Assembly: GCA_013361525.1 (NCBI GenBank)
Contig: JABFXY010000162.1
Location: forward strand, 1 to 64,000
Reading direction: 5' to 3'
Source of the DNA: Polyangiaceae bacterium
GTDB taxonomy: Bacteria > Myxococcota_A > Polyangia > Polyangiales > Polyangiaceae
Length of the DNA stretch: 64,000 nucleotides
Both the position numbers and the translations under genes were made by a program. The number at the start of each line of letters is the position of its first letter. Within the stretch, counting starts at the first letter, position 1. Under the pieces are notes generated by a model. The model had not been told where the DNA came from and did not search any database. It saw only the letters and a program-made list of their open reading frames with translations. This document shows positions 8,446 to 17,225 of the stretch, in pieces.

Positions 8446-10743
8446 TTGCACGCAGCCGGGCCGGTCGTCGATCCCCTTCCGTGCTCCGGTTGCAACCGGC
8501 TGCTCGATCCGCTCCGCGCCGGGCACGTCGCGATCTTCGATAACCGCCTGCACTACTTCTGCAACGCGACGAGCTGTCGCGCGGCGTTCCTGTCTCCTTG
8601 GGGCAAGGTCGCGGAGCCCTCGCCGAGCCCGAAGACGGCGGTCGATCGCATCTCGGTGCGGCTCGACGAAGCGCGCGAGGCGCGCGCCGCCGCGAGCGAG
8701 AAATCGGCTCCGATCGCGAACGCGCACGGCGCCGTCGTACCCGAGGACGATCTGCCGGAGCCGCTTCGTCTCGACGACGATCGCGGCCTCGTCGAGCCCA
8801 TCGAGCGAATCATCGCGAGCCACGAGCCGCCGCGACCCGATGCGGCCGAGCCGCGCGACGTCGGCGGCCTGTTGCTTCTGCTCGGTGTCGTCGCGGGAAC
8901 GCTGGCGGTTCTCCTCGGGCTGACGACGGGCGGGCGTCTCGTGCTCCTTTCGCGCGTCATCCTCGCCGGCGTCGGCGCCAGCATGCTCGTCGCGCGGGCG
9001 TTCACGACGCCGCGCAACCCGGCCGATCCTCACCCGCTGCCGATCATCGCCGGACCGATCGCTTCGCTCGGTGTCGCGGTCTGGACGATCTTCCGTGGGC
9101 CTCCGGCGCTCGGCGGCGAGGCCGTCACGCTCGCGGGCGCGATCGCGACGGTCGCCGCGGTGGGCGCGTGGCTACTGGAGTCGTCGCGCCGAAGCGTCGA
9201 AGCCGAGCGCGCGTGGATCGAAAACGCGATGACGGTGCCGGGGCGACGCTTGCCGAACGAAGGCGGCCCGCCTGAAGAAGGCGTGTTCGACATTCGCGCC
9301 GGAGAACGAATCCTCGTCGAAGAAGGTGAGGACGTTCCGGTCGACATCGTGATCTCCGAAGGTGAAGCGGAGGTGTTGCCCTGGCTCGGCGCGCTCACGC
9401 CGGTGCGACGTCGCGTCGGTGATCCCGTCGTTGCCGGCGCGCATATCTGGAAGGGTCGCGTGGTCGGGACGTGCACCTGGTCCGGGCCGGATCGCGTCTT
9501 TTCGCGCCTGGTGCTCGATCCGCGCCGTCGCGTCGACGCGCTCGTCCCGGTCGCTCAAGCCGCGCGTTCGCTCGTCGAGCGATGGGCGGCGATCGCAGCC
9601 GTCGCGTCGGGCGCGCTCTCGTACGCGATCACAGGAAGCGCGATCGACGCCGCGTTGACGGCCGTTGCCGTCCAAGCCGGCCTCGCGACGAGCATCATCG
9701 GCACGCTCGGTGGCGTCTCCGTCGCACGCGGCCTCATGGCGGCGCAACGCCGAGGCGTCACGTACAAGAGCGCGGACGCGTGGGACCGCGCCGCGCACAC
9801 GTCGGTCGCGATCTTCTGCGCACGCGGCACGCTGCTCCTCGGTGAGCCCGAGGTCGCGGAGATCGAATCGCTGTCGAAGAACCTCGACGCGGCGGACATC
9901 CTCAGCCTCGCCGCCGGCGCGGCCCGCGCGGACTCGAGCCCGACCGCGCAGGCGATCCTCCGCGCCGCGAAGACGCGCGGAAACAAGCCGAACGCCGTAC
10001 GCAACCCGACCGTCGCCCTCGGCCTGGGCGTCGTCGCCGTGACCAGCTCGGGCGAAGAGCTCTGCGTCGGATCGCGCGCGCACCTCGTCGAGCAGCGCGT
10101 CAGCATCGCGTCGGCGGAGTGGCGCATGGGCGAGCTCGAGGCGCTGGGTCGATCCGTCGTGCTCGTCGCGCTCGGCGGTCGCCTCGTCGGCGTCGTCGCG
10201 CTCCAAGACGGCATTCGCCCCGGCGCGCGCGCAGCCGTGCAGCACTTGCTCGACGCGCAGGTCGAGCCGGTCCTGATGTCCGGCGACTCGCGCGAGACCT
10301 GCGACGCGATCGCGCGATCGCTCGACATCGAGCACGTCCGCGCCGAGGTCCTCCCGCAAGATCGCGCCGAAGAGGTGAAGCGCGTCTCGGAGTCGGGCGA
10401 GAGCGTCGCGGTCCTCGGTCACACGCCGCTCGACGATGCAGCTCTCGCCGCCGCCGACGTCTCCGTCGCCCTCGCCGCCGCCGGTGCCGCGACGAGCGAG
10501 CACGACATCGACCTCGCGTCCGACGATCTTCGCGACGCCGCCGTCGCGATCGCCCTCGCGAAACGCACCCGCGTCGAAGCGCGCGTCGGCTTCGGCCTCG
10601 CCGCCATGCCGCCCGTCCTCGGCGTCGTCGTCGTCGCCCTCGGCATCCTCCCGCCCGTCTTCGTCCCCATCGCCGCCTTCCTCGGCGGCGTCGTCGGCGT
10701 CGTCCACGGCCGCGCTCTCGAACGATCCAAACCTCTCGGCTGA
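8446..10743 (+). CDS. Degenerate P1B-type ATPase-like membrane protein
   Basis: A 765-residue protein from TTG 8446, preceded by GAGGGAGGGG and 10 bases after argD. The N-terminus has a Cys cluster (C-S-G-C, then C-N-A-T-S-C) resembling a TRASH/YHS-type metal-binding finger. Two hydrophobic blocks follow (about 140-245), then an actuator-like domain, another membrane pair near 380-420, and a HAD-like domain with the S-G-D-S-R-E-T-C-D-A-I-A hinge. The layout is that of heavy-metal P-type ATPases, but the catalytic set is gone. DKTGT reads C458-A-R-G-T, the intramembrane CPC is absent, TGE is absent, and GDGxND reads G658-H-T-P-L-D-D. It therefore cannot form the aspartyl phosphate and is probably a sensor, scaffold or regulator (inference). 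No frameshift or stop is seen, so it appears maintained as a protein. Confidence 0.75.
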   Translation: MHAAGPVVDPLPCSGCNRLLDPLRAGHVAIFDNRLHYFCNATSCRAAFLSPWGKVAEPSPSPKTAVDRISVRLDEAREARAAASEKSAPIANAHGAVVPEDDLPEPLRLDDDRGLVEPIERIIASHEPPRPDAAEPRDVGGLLLLLGVVAGTLAVLLGLTTGGRLVLLSRVILAGVGASMLVARAFTTPRNPADPHPLPIIAGPIASLGVAVWTIFRGPPALGGEAVTLAGAIATVAAVGAWLLESSRRSVEAERAWIENAMTVPGRRLPNEGGPPEEGVFDIRAGERILVEEGEDVPVDIVISEGEAEVLPWLGALTPVRRRVGDPVVAGAHIWKGRVVGTCTWSGPDRVFSRLVLDPRRRVDALVPVAQAARSLVERWAAIAAVASGALSYAITGSAIDAALTAVAVQAGLATSIIGTLGGVSVARGLMAAQRRGVTYKSADAWDRAAHTSVAIFCARGTLLLGEPEVAEIESLSKNLDAADILSLAAGAARADSSPTAQAILRAAKTRGNKPNAVRNPTVALGLGVVAVTSSGEELCVGSRAHLVEQRVSIASAEWRMGELEALGRSVVLVALGGRLVGVVALQDGIRPGARAAVQHLLDAQVEPVLMSGDSRETCDAIARSLDIEHVRAEVLPQDRAEEVKRVSESGESVAVLGHTPLDDAALAAADVSVALAAAGAATSEHDIDLASDDLRDAAVAIALAKRTRVEARVGFGLAAMPPVLGVVVVALGILPPVFVPIAAFLGGVVGVVHGRALERSKPLG

Positions 10744-10748
10744 GGCAC

Positions 10749-10872
10749 GAGAGGGGTCGCCAAGGGCGCCAAGGGCAGAAGGAGAAAAGCAGAGGAGAAG
10801 AGAGTTTCTTTTTCTACGAAATGAACCCTCTTCTTCCTCTCTCTTCTCTTGGCGCTCTTGGCGACCCCTCTC
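10749..10872. terminator. Long inverted repeat between convergent genes
   Basis: Arms 10749-10773 and 10848-10872 are 25 bases each and complementary with a single mismatch. The intervening 74 bases are purine-rich on the left half (aggagaaaagcagagg) and pyrimidine-rich on the right half, so they pair imperfectly and extend the hairpin. It fills the gap between the stop of the P-type ATPase-like gene (+) and that of the MFS gene (-), so a bidirectional terminator is the simplest role. It is longer than an ordinary terminator. Confidence 0.6.
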
Positions 10873-10875
10873 TTC

Positions 10876-12138
10876 TTATCTGCCGGAGCGCGAGCTGGCG
10901 GCGGGCCGCTCCCGCACGAGGCGTTCGACGATGGTCATGAGGATGGGGATGATCGCCACCATGACGATCGAGACGATGCCGACGCGATCGAGGTGCTCGA
11001 GGCGGTGGTCGGGGAGCTCCGACAGGATCTGCGCGGAGAGGAACGCGGCGGCGGCGGTGGCGCCGTGTTGCACCGCGGATTGCACCGACTGGAAACGCGC
11101 TCGCTCGTGTGGCTCGGGGACCTTCGAGGTGAGCGTGTTGTAGGCGACGCCGCGCATCGCCATCGCCAGGAAAAATGCGGTGGAGACCACCAGGACCGGA
11201 ATTGCGGTCACGCCCGCGACGAACCACACGTAGACGAGCCCACCGACGAGGATCGAGCCGACGACCGCGACGCGCGTCGAGCCGAACCGATCGACGAGCG
11301 GCCCCGTGAACCGCGTCGTGACGAAGCTCGCGACCCCGCCGAGGAGGTAGAGCACGTCGAGGCGGTTGCCGTCGAAGCCGAGGTTGAACTGCACGAACGC
11401 CGGGATGTTCGGGATGACGATGAACACCCCCAACATCGTGAACGTCGTCATCGCGAGGGAGAGCGCGACGACGGGCTTGCGCATGATGTTGAAGAGCGCG
11501 AGCGCCGCGCTTTGCTCCGATGACGCGCGCGCGAGGTGAGCCCGTAGCGGCGGGAGCAGCCGGAGCGACGCGATCGCAGCGCAACCGATCAAGAGGGCAA
11601 CGCCCCAAAACGGCGTCCGCCACCCTCCGAGCTTCGCGAGGTTGAGCCCCGCAGGCACGCCGAGAACCGACGCGACCGAGAACCCGCCCATCACGATGCC
11701 CATCGCCCACCCGCGCCGCCTGGACGGAATCGCGTCGCTCACGATCGCGAACGCGAGGCTCGTCGCCGGGCCGCCGAACAGTCCCGCGACGATGCGAGCC
11801 AGGATCAGGCTGGCGAGGCCTTGCGCCATGCCGCCTAGCGCCGTCCCCACCGCCAAGCCGAGGAGCGTCACGAAGAGCGCGCTTCTTCGGTCGAATCGCT
11901 CGAGGAAAAACGACCCCAACACGCCGGTGATGCTCGCGGCCGCCGTGTAGCTGCCGATGACGAGCGGCAGCTGGGACGTCGGCACCTGCATCGACGGGTC
12001 CTGGGCGAGCTGCGGGCCCAGCGGGTTCACCATCATGAAGTCGAGGACGTTCGCAAACTGAACGCCCGCCATCAGATAGACGATGGCTTTCTCTTCCTTC
12101 GTGGGCGCGGCGGCGTCGGTATGTGGAGCGGAGCTCAA
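10876..12138 (-). CDS. MFS transporter
   Basis: Major facilitator protein in the inner membrane, about 420 residues from TTG 12138 (M-S-S-A-P-H-T). The frame is open up to 12300, but that extension crosses the divergent promoter region and overlaps the fur start. About twelve hydrophobic helices are visible, beginning V-Y-L-M-A-G-V-Q-F-A-N-V-L-D-F-M-M. The loop 2-3 motif is degenerate (S-F-F-L-E-R-F-D-R-R-S-A). Motif-like G-P-L-V-D-R-F-G-S-T-R opens the second half. The D-F-M-M-V-N-P-L-G-P start resembles sugar-efflux/AraJ-type and drug exporters, but no substrate can be assigned. It is divergent from the Fur-family regulator 155 bases away, so Fur-type control of an efflux function is possible. 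Confidence 0.82.
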   Translation of the reverse strand: MSSAPHTDAAAPTKEEKAIVYLMAGVQFANVLDFMMVNPLGPQLAQDPSMQVPTSQLPLVIGSYTAAASITGVLGSFFLERFDRRSALFVTLLGLAVGTALGGMAQGLASLILARIVAGLFGGPATSLAFAIVSDAIPSRRRGWAMGIVMGGFSVASVLGVPAGLNLAKLGGWRTPFWGVALLIGCAAIASLRLLPPLRAHLARASSEQSAALALFNIMRKPVVALSLAMTTFTMLGVFIVIPNIPAFVQFNLGFDGNRLDVLYLLGGVASFVTTRFTGPLVDRFGSTRVAVVGSILVGGLVYVWFVAGVTAIPVLVVSTAFFLAMAMRGVAYNTLTSKVPEPHERARFQSVQSAVQHGATAAAAFLSAQILSELPDHRLEHLDRVGIVSIVMVAIIPILMTIVERLVRERPAASSRSGR

Positions 12139-12256
12139 GGGCGCTTGCGACGTTACCTGACCGCAAGCGACTCGGAACGGCCATCGTGCGGCCGGCCGTT
12201 CGAGGCGTCCGCCATACGAACCTATGTAAAGAAGGCCAAAACTGGCTTCGGCTCGC

Positions 12257-12284
12257 TTGACGGCGGCCCCGATGGGCGTATGGA
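12257..12284 (+). promoter_or_regulatory. Possible promoter for the Fur-family gene
   Basis: TTGACG (12257-12262) and TATGGA (12279-12284) are spaced 16 bases apart, 9 bases before the ATG at 12294. The -35 is good and the -10 only fair (TAT matches), so support is modest. The start would be nearly leaderless. Confidence 0.3.
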
Positions 12285-12293
12285 CTCTTCCCC

Positions 12294-12806
12294 ATGGCAC
12301 GCGTCGTACCTCCGCCCCCGCCCTCGGAACGCGCCGTCACGACCGACGCGCGTCAGCGGCTACGCGACCGCCTCGACACGTACATGGCGAAGAAGAAGTT
12401 GCGCTCCACGGCGCAGCGCCGCCTGATCGTCGACACCTTCTTCGAAGGGGGCGCCCACCTCACGATCGAAGACCTCCTCAAAGAGGTCCGAGCGCACGAC
12501 CGCGGTATCGGGTACGCCACCGTTTACCGAACGCTGAAGCTCCTCGCGGAATGTGGGGTCGCGTCGGAGCGCCGGTTCGGTGACGGCCTCTCCCGTTACG
12601 AGCTCGCCGACGGCGAGGACGACCACCACGATCACCTCATCTGCACCCGCTGCAACTCCATCACGGAGTTCGAGGAGCCGCGGATCGAGAAGCTTCAGGA
12701 CGCCGTCGCCACCCGTTACGGCTTCCGCGTGACGTCGCACAAGCACGAGATGTACGGCGTCTGCGCGAAGTGCCAGGCCGAAGAGAAGCGCAGCGTCGCG
12801 TCGTAG
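12294..12806 (+). CDS. Fur-family metalloregulator
   Basis: A 170-residue transcription factor of the Fur/PerR/Zur family, starting at ATG 12294. The winged helix covers about residues 30-100 (R-S-T-A-Q-R-R-L-I-V-D-T-F-F, then G-I-G-Y-A-T-V-Y-R-T-L-K-L-L as recognition helix). The dimerisation domain carries the metal site D-D-H-H-D-H-L-I-C and two C-x2-C pairs (C-T-R-C and C-A-K-C) that form the structural zinc site. Which metal or peroxide it senses cannot be told from sequence. The N-terminus is about 25 residues longer than E. coli Fur and Pro-rich. It is divergent from the MFS gene, and a palindromic repeat separates its stop from that of hrcA. Confidence 0.9.
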   Translation: MARVVPPPPPSERAVTTDARQRLRDRLDTYMAKKKLRSTAQRRLIVDTFFEGGAHLTIEDLLKEVRAHDRGIGYATVYRTLKLLAECGVASERRFGDGLSRYELADGEDDHHDHLICTRCNSITEFEEPRIEKLQDAVATRYGFRVTSHKHEMYGVCAKCQAEEKRSVAS

Positions 12807-12816
12807 CCGAGCCCAG

Positions 12817-12956
12817 GTCCGCCCGAAGGGCGGACTAGTGACAATGAAGGGGCTGTCCAGGCTTCGGCGCTCGGGCTTGGCGTTCGGCCCGGCCTTCACT
12901 TGCGCGCGTCAGCGCGGGCCGGGCCGAACGACGAGCCGAAGCTTGGGACAGCCCCT
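12817..12956. repeat. Dispersed palindromic repeat, copy A (full length)
   Basis: About 140 bases beginning gtccgcccgaagggcgg. It contains two nested inverted repeats: perfect 13-base arms at 12882-12894 and 12917-12929 (gttcggcccggcc and its complement), and outer arms starting ggggctgtcc and ending gggacagcccc. The same sequence occurs reversed at 20519-20656 and shortened at 40038-40104. Here it fills the gap between convergent fur and hrcA stops, so it may also act as a bidirectional terminator. It has no coding potential. Confidence 0.8.
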
Positions 12957-12959
12957 AGC

Positions 12960-14009
12960 TCAGCGGCGCGTCCCGCTCACTGCATCGGTCACGGCCGCTG
13001 CCGCCGCGTCGACCAGCGACATCACCTTCGCGTAGTCCATGCGCGTCGGTCCGAGCACGCCCAGGGCTCCCGCGAACTGGCCGTTCTCCGCGTAGGGAGC
13101 GACGACCAGGCTCAGCTGCCCGTCACCGAGCTCACCGCCGGTCTCGCGCCCGACGAACACCGTGACCGCGCCGGCCGCCAGCGTTCTATCGAGCAGGCCG
13201 ATGATCTCTTCGCGCTCCTCGAGCGCCACGACGAGCTTCTTCAATCGCTCGACGTCACCGTACTCCGGCATGTCGAGGAGCTTTCGCTGGCCTTCGATGC
13301 GAACCTCGCTTCGCTCCGAGACGCCCGCGAGCGCGCGATGCGCGAGATCGAACGCCTTTCGCTTGAGGGCGTCGTACGCGATGCGATCGTCGGCGAGCCT
13401 GCGCGCGAACAGCTCGCGAATCTCACCGAGGGTGCGTCCTTCGATCACGTCCGAGAGCAGGTTGTGGATGCGCGTCAGCTCGGACTCGCTCACGGCGCCT
13501 TCGATCGAAACGAATCGGTTCTCGACCGAGCCGTCTTGGAAGATGAGCACCGCGAGGAGCTGCCCGGGTCGCGTCGGCATGAAGCGCAGCTGCTGGAGCG
13601 ATCGCCCGCGGCTCGCGCGCGCGACGACCCCTGCGTTGCCGCTCAGCTGCGCGAGGAGCTTCCCGCTGTCGCCGAGCGGATCCGCGCTGCTCGCGTAGAT
13701 GTCCGCGACCTGAGAACGCAAGCTCGCGCGCTCTTCCGGCGTCACCGTCTTCACTTCCATCAACCGGTCGATGAAGAGCCGGAGCGCGCGATCGGTCGGA
13801 ATGCGACCTGCGGACGTGTGAGGCTGGAAGAGATATCCCGCTTCGTCGAGATCGCTGAGGACGTTGCGAATCGATGCAGCCGAGAGATCCAGCCCGTGAC
13901 GCTTCGACAGCGTCCTGCTCCCCACCGGCGCGCCCGTCTCGATGTATTCGGTGACGACGGCGAAGAGGATTCTGCGCGCGCGCTGCGACAACTGCATGTC
14001 GATCGACAA
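12960..14009 (-). CDS. hrcA: Heat-inducible transcription repressor HrcA
   Basis: A 349-residue HrcA. The N-terminal winged helix contains R-R-I-L-F-A-V-V-T-E-Y-I-E-T-G-A-P-V-G-S and A-S-I-R-N-V-L-S-D-L. It is followed by the family-typical G-Y-L-F-Q-P-H-T-S-A-G-R-I-P-T-D (about residues 58-73). The C-terminal GAF-like core contains V-F-V-G-R-E-T and the closing L-G-V-L-G-P-T-R-M-D-Y-A-K-V, which is highly conserved in HrcA. Start is TTG 14009 (AGGGAC lies immediately upstream) or ATG 13997, 12 bases in. The usual target is the CIRCE element of heat-shock operons; none was seen upstream of grpE-dnaK here, so its targets, perhaps groESL, lie elsewhere. Confidence 0.95.
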   Translation of the reverse strand: MSIDMQLSQRARRILFAVVTEYIETGAPVGSRTLSKRHGLDLSAASIRNVLSDLDEAGYLFQPHTSAGRIPTDRALRLFIDRLMEVKTVTPEERASLRSQVADIYASSADPLGDSGKLLAQLSGNAGVVARASRGRSLQQLRFMPTRPGQLLAVLIFQDGSVENRFVSIEGAVSESELTRIHNLLSDVIEGRTLGEIRELFARRLADDRIAYDALKRKAFDLAHRALAGVSERSEVRIEGQRKLLDMPEYGDVERLKKLVVALEEREEIIGLLDRTLAAGAVTVFVGRETGGELGDGQLSLVVAPYAENGQFAGALGVLGPTRMDYAKVMSLVDAAAAAVTDAVSGTRR

Positions 14010-14121
14010 GTCCCTGTAAGTTTCCTAGCGAAAACCCTGCTGGTCAACGTCGCTGACGCCAAAAGGCAGCAAAAAACCGGCCGATCGAATGGGATGGGGG
14101 TAGCCTCTCGTCCAAGACCGC

Positions 14122-14883
14122 ATGGAATCGGCTTTCCGCGCTCTCGTGCCCCTCCTCGCCGTCGCCTGTGCGCTCGTCGCCACGGACGTTCATGCGAGGC
14201 CCGCGAAGCGAAAGGCCAAAAAGCCCCGTACGACCCAAGAGGAGTCGTGGGGCTCGACGCCGAGCGCGAAGTACGCGGCGCTCTCGCGCACGGCCTGCGT
14301 CACCGAGCTGAAGAGCCGCAAGATCCGCTTCGAAGAGGTCTCGACCGCGCGCGGCGTCGCGATGCCCGTGCGCTTGAAGGGCCCACTCGGCGGCGTGACG
14401 TATCGCACCGAGCTGCCTTCGTCGGAGCGGACGAGCGCGCCGCACGAGGTGATGGACTGCCGCCTCGTCCTCGCCCTCCACGATCTCAGCGCGATCCTCG
14501 TGAAGCGCGACATCGAGGAGGTGCACATGTTCTCCGCGTGGCGACCTCCCCCGAAGTCGTGGCCCGCCGACAAACACGCGATTCGTCACCCGGGAGCGCT
14601 CGCGATCGACATCCGACGATTCGTGAAGAAGGCCACACCGCGCTCGAAGCCGGAGGACCTCGTCGTGCTGCGCGATTGGAAACCCGCTCGCGACAAGCAG
14701 CCCTGCACCGCGGAAGCACGTGCGTCAGGAAGCGACGACGCCAAAGAGCTGCGCGCGATCTTTTGCGACGCCGACGATCAGCGCCTGTTCACGTCGATGC
14801 TTTCGCCGAACTACGACAAGGCGCACGAAAACCACTTTCACCTCGAGATACGCCCCGATGTGAAGTGGCGACTCGTCCTCTGA
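14122..14883 (+). CDS. Exported extensin-like (M15-type) protein
   Basis: A 253-residue protein with an N-terminal signal peptide (hydrophobic to about residue 22, then V-H-A-R-P). Residues 40-250 resemble the extensin-like C-terminal domain, related to D-Ala-D-Ala carboxypeptidase/M15 folds. Visible metal-type residues are H-P-G-A-L-A-I-D-I (His and Asp) and the C-terminal H-E-N-H-F-H-L-E-I-R-P, the family's H-x-H signature. Four or more cysteines in the mature part suggest disulfides and periplasmic location. Likely role: cell-wall binding or processing, not demonstrated. Start ATG 14122. Divergent from hrcA. Confidence 0.75.
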   Translation: MESAFRALVPLLAVACALVATDVHARPAKRKAKKPRTTQEESWGSTPSAKYAALSRTACVTELKSRKIRFEEVSTARGVAMPVRLKGPLGGVTYRTELPSSERTSAPHEVMDCRLVLALHDLSAILVKRDIEEVHMFSAWRPPPKSWPADKHAIRHPGALAIDIRRFVKKATPRSKPEDLVVLRDWKPARDKQPCTAEARASGSDDAKELRAIFCDADDQRLFTSMLSPNYDKAHENHFHLEIRPDVKWRLVL

Positions 14884-14988
14884 CGGCTCACAGTGGAAAT
14901 CGTGCCCCGGAGGGAGGGCGCGCCGACTTTCAGCGTCCAATGCCGAGTCGACGGTCGACCTGCCCGACCGCTATCGTAGGCCCGCCGA

Positions 14989-16047
14989 ATGCCCCAGCAC
15001 CCGACCGCGACCAAGTCCGTCCGAGGAGCCATCGCAGGCGCGATGCTGCTCGCCGCTCTACCGCTCACATCCGGCTGCGCGGCGGTCATCAACCGCGATC
15101 CGAACCTTCGCTGGTGGGCGTTCAAGACCTACGGCGCCGATCGAATCTGCCCCGAAATTCTGAAGACCAGCGTCCCGCTGAAAGCACAGGGTGACCGATC
15201 ACCGACCATCGGTCGCTACTTCCCCGACGCCTGCAGCTACTCGATCAACGAGCAGAACCGCACCGTCGTCGTGAATGTCTCCGGCTCCGGTTATGCGTAT
15301 TTGCCGACCGCGAAGCGCACGAGCTTCACCCTCACGATGGCGCCCGAATACGCCTTCGACTTCTACCTGCACGAGGACGGCAACTGGATTTGGGGAAAGA
15401 TGACCCGGATGGCCGGCGGCCCCGACTTCAAGATGAAGAACTCGGACAACAAGGTCCTCGACATCGCGGGGATCGTCACGCCGGCAGGCTCCGTCGCGAA
15501 TCTGTTCGGTGGGCAGGTCGTCGGCGGGTTCGTCGCGCGCGGCTTCACCGTCGTCGAGAGCGACGAAGGCAAAGAGTTCACGCTCGGCATCCTTCCACCG
15601 GGCAAACGCCCCTTCAAGCCGATGCAGGTCGACTCCGACGACGAGTTCACCTTCGCCAACGAGACGGCGGACGTCTTCGCGCGACAGCAGGACTTCCTCG
15701 GCCCGTTCGAGGTCGCCGACGACGATCAGTTCATCGTGCTGAAGGGCAATCTCGTCGGTCCGAATGCCGTCGATTTCGTCGTCATCGACAAGCAGCGCGG
15801 CGACCTCTGGAGAAATTCGTACGAAGCCGGCAATGGCGCCTCGACGCCGCCGGGCAATCCCATCGCGCAATCCGTGGTGCAGCCCGGGCCGTTCACCCGG
15901 AAGTTCCAGCTTCGCCGCGGCCTCTATTATGTCGTCGTCGACAACTCCACCGCGGTCGGGCAGGCAAGTCCGCCGGTGCAATTGCCCAATCCGCTCTACG
16001 ACTCGTCGGTCCGCATGACCTACGTCGCCCAGCTCGTGGAAGATTGA
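14989..16047 (+). CDS. Putative lipoprotein, unknown function
   Basis: A 352-residue lipoprotein from ATG 14989, with signal sequence and lipobox L-T-S-G-C (Cys about residue 30). The mature part begins A-A-V-I-N-R-D-P-N-L-R-W-W-A-F. It contains a short hydrophobic stretch with N-L-F-G-G-Q-V-V-G-G-F-V-A-R-G-F (about 170-190) and C-terminal beta-rich sequence including R-G-L-Y-Y-V-V-V-D-N. No known domain is recognised. The gene sits in a row of exported or envelope proteins between the extensin-like gene and the TPR protein; 106 bases separate it from the next start. Confidence 0.7.
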   Translation: MPQHPTATKSVRGAIAGAMLLAALPLTSGCAAVINRDPNLRWWAFKTYGADRICPEILKTSVPLKAQGDRSPTIGRYFPDACSYSINEQNRTVVVNVSGSGYAYLPTAKRTSFTLTMAPEYAFDFYLHEDGNWIWGKMTRMAGGPDFKMKNSDNKVLDIAGIVTPAGSVANLFGGQVVGGFVARGFTVVESDEGKEFTLGILPPGKRPFKPMQVDSDDEFTFANETADVFARQQDFLGPFEVADDDQFIVLKGNLVGPNAVDFVVIDKQRGDLWRNSYEAGNGASTPPGNPIAQSVVQPGPFTRKFQLRRGLYYVVVDNSTAVGQASPPVQLPNPLYDSSVRMTYVAQLVED

Positions 16048-16153
16048 CGGCAAACGCGCACACCGGACAGACAACGACATAGCGTCGACGTTTGTCAGAA
16101 ACCCACGTGAGACCCTGGTGAATCCGAGCGGCATCTCGGATACCGTGGGCTCG

Positions 16154-17155
16154 ATGGTTCGCTCGCTTCGTGGTCTCGCCGTCGCCGCCAGCTTCGGCAG
16201 CGTCATGCTCGCATCTCCTCTCGCGTTCGCCGACGACGCAGCTGCGGCGCAAGCGCTGTTCGATCGCGCCGTCGAGCTGATGCAGGAGAAGAAGTTCGAC
16301 GAGGCTTGCCCGAAGCTCGAAGAGGTCACGCGCCTCATCCCGGACGGCAACGGCGCGAAGCTCACCCTTGCGGAGTGCTACGAGTCGCAGGGAAAGACGG
16401 CGAGCGCGTGGACCCAATACGTCTTCGTGCAGACGGCGGCAGCGCGGTCCGGTCAAACGGATCGGGCGCAGCTCGCAACGGAAAAGGCCGCTGCGCTCAA
16501 GCCGAAGCTCGCGCGATTGACGATCAAGGTCCCGGACGCGGTGAAGCAATTGCCGAGTCTGTCGGTGACCCGCGGGGGCGTCGCGGTCGGCGCAGCTCAA
16601 TATGGTGAGGCGATTCCGATCGACGTCGGCAGCCACGTCGTCGAGGTGAAGGCGCCCGGCAAGAAGCCCTGGAAGCAAGAGGTGAAGGTGCCCGCCGACG
16701 GCGCGCAGCTCGCCGTCGACGTCCCCGAGCTGGAAGACGATCCGAACGCGACCGCCGAGCCCGAAGGCAACGGCACCGCGCCCGGCACGGCCCCCGCGTC
16801 GAAGCCGACGTGGCTCTTTCCGGCCGGGTTCATCGTCGGCGGCGTGGGTGTCGCGGCGCTCGCGGCAGGTGGTGCGCTCGGCGGCCTCGCCCTGTCGAAG
16901 AGCAGCGAAGCAGAAGACGAGTGCCCGCGAGGCTTCTGCAGCGCGACAGGCAACGAGCTCGTCGCGGAGTCGGGGACGTTCGCCGATGTCGCGACGGGAT
17001 TGTTCATCGGCGGCGGTGTGCTCGCGGCCGGCGGCATCCTGATGGTGATCCTCGCGCCGAAGGGCGACGACGCACAGGAGCCGCCCACGACCGGCTCGAT
17101 TCGATGGCGCTTCGCCCCGACGGCGCTCGGCGCGGGGATCGGCGGCGACTTCTAA
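16154..17155 (+). CDS. TPR-containing membrane-anchored protein of myxobacterial type
   Basis: About 333 residues from ATG 16154, which gives a clean signal peptide ending L-A-F-A-D-D; GTG 16118 and 16145 are in-frame alternatives. A TPR-like pair covers residues 27-100 (A-L-F-D-R-A-V-E-L-M, then A-K-L-T-L-A-E-C-Y-E-S-Q-G-K). A PEGA-like beta domain follows (V-G-S-H-V-V-E-V-K-A-P-G-K-K-P-W). After a Pro/Ala/Gly linker there are two Gly/Ala-rich transmembrane helices near residues 215-240 and 275-300. This layout is frequent among Polyangiales envelope proteins of unknown role. It ends about 70 bases before rtcA. Confidence 0.75.
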   Translation: MVRSLRGLAVAASFGSVMLASPLAFADDAAAAQALFDRAVELMQEKKFDEACPKLEEVTRLIPDGNGAKLTLAECYESQGKTASAWTQYVFVQTAAARSGQTDRAQLATEKAAALKPKLARLTIKVPDAVKQLPSLSVTRGGVAVGAAQYGEAIPIDVGSHVVEVKAPGKKPWKQEVKVPADGAQLAVDVPELEDDPNATAEPEGNGTAPGTAPASKPTWLFPAGFIVGGVGVAALAAGGALGGLALSKSSEAEDECPRGFCSATGNELVAESGTFADVATGLFIGGGVLAAGGILMVILAPKGDDAQEPPTTGSIRWRFAPTALGAGIGGDF

Positions 17156-17225
17156 TCTCTCCGATTACGGCGCCGTCCCAGTCGGCGCTGTCCGAATTGG
17201 GGATGGCCGCTCGTCCCGCGAAGCC

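Noticed and set aside
12900..15194. A long plus-strand frame covering hrcA and the extensin-like gene
   Set aside because: It crosses opposite-strand hrcA and reads a different frame of the extensin-like gene; composition is antisense-like with no motif.
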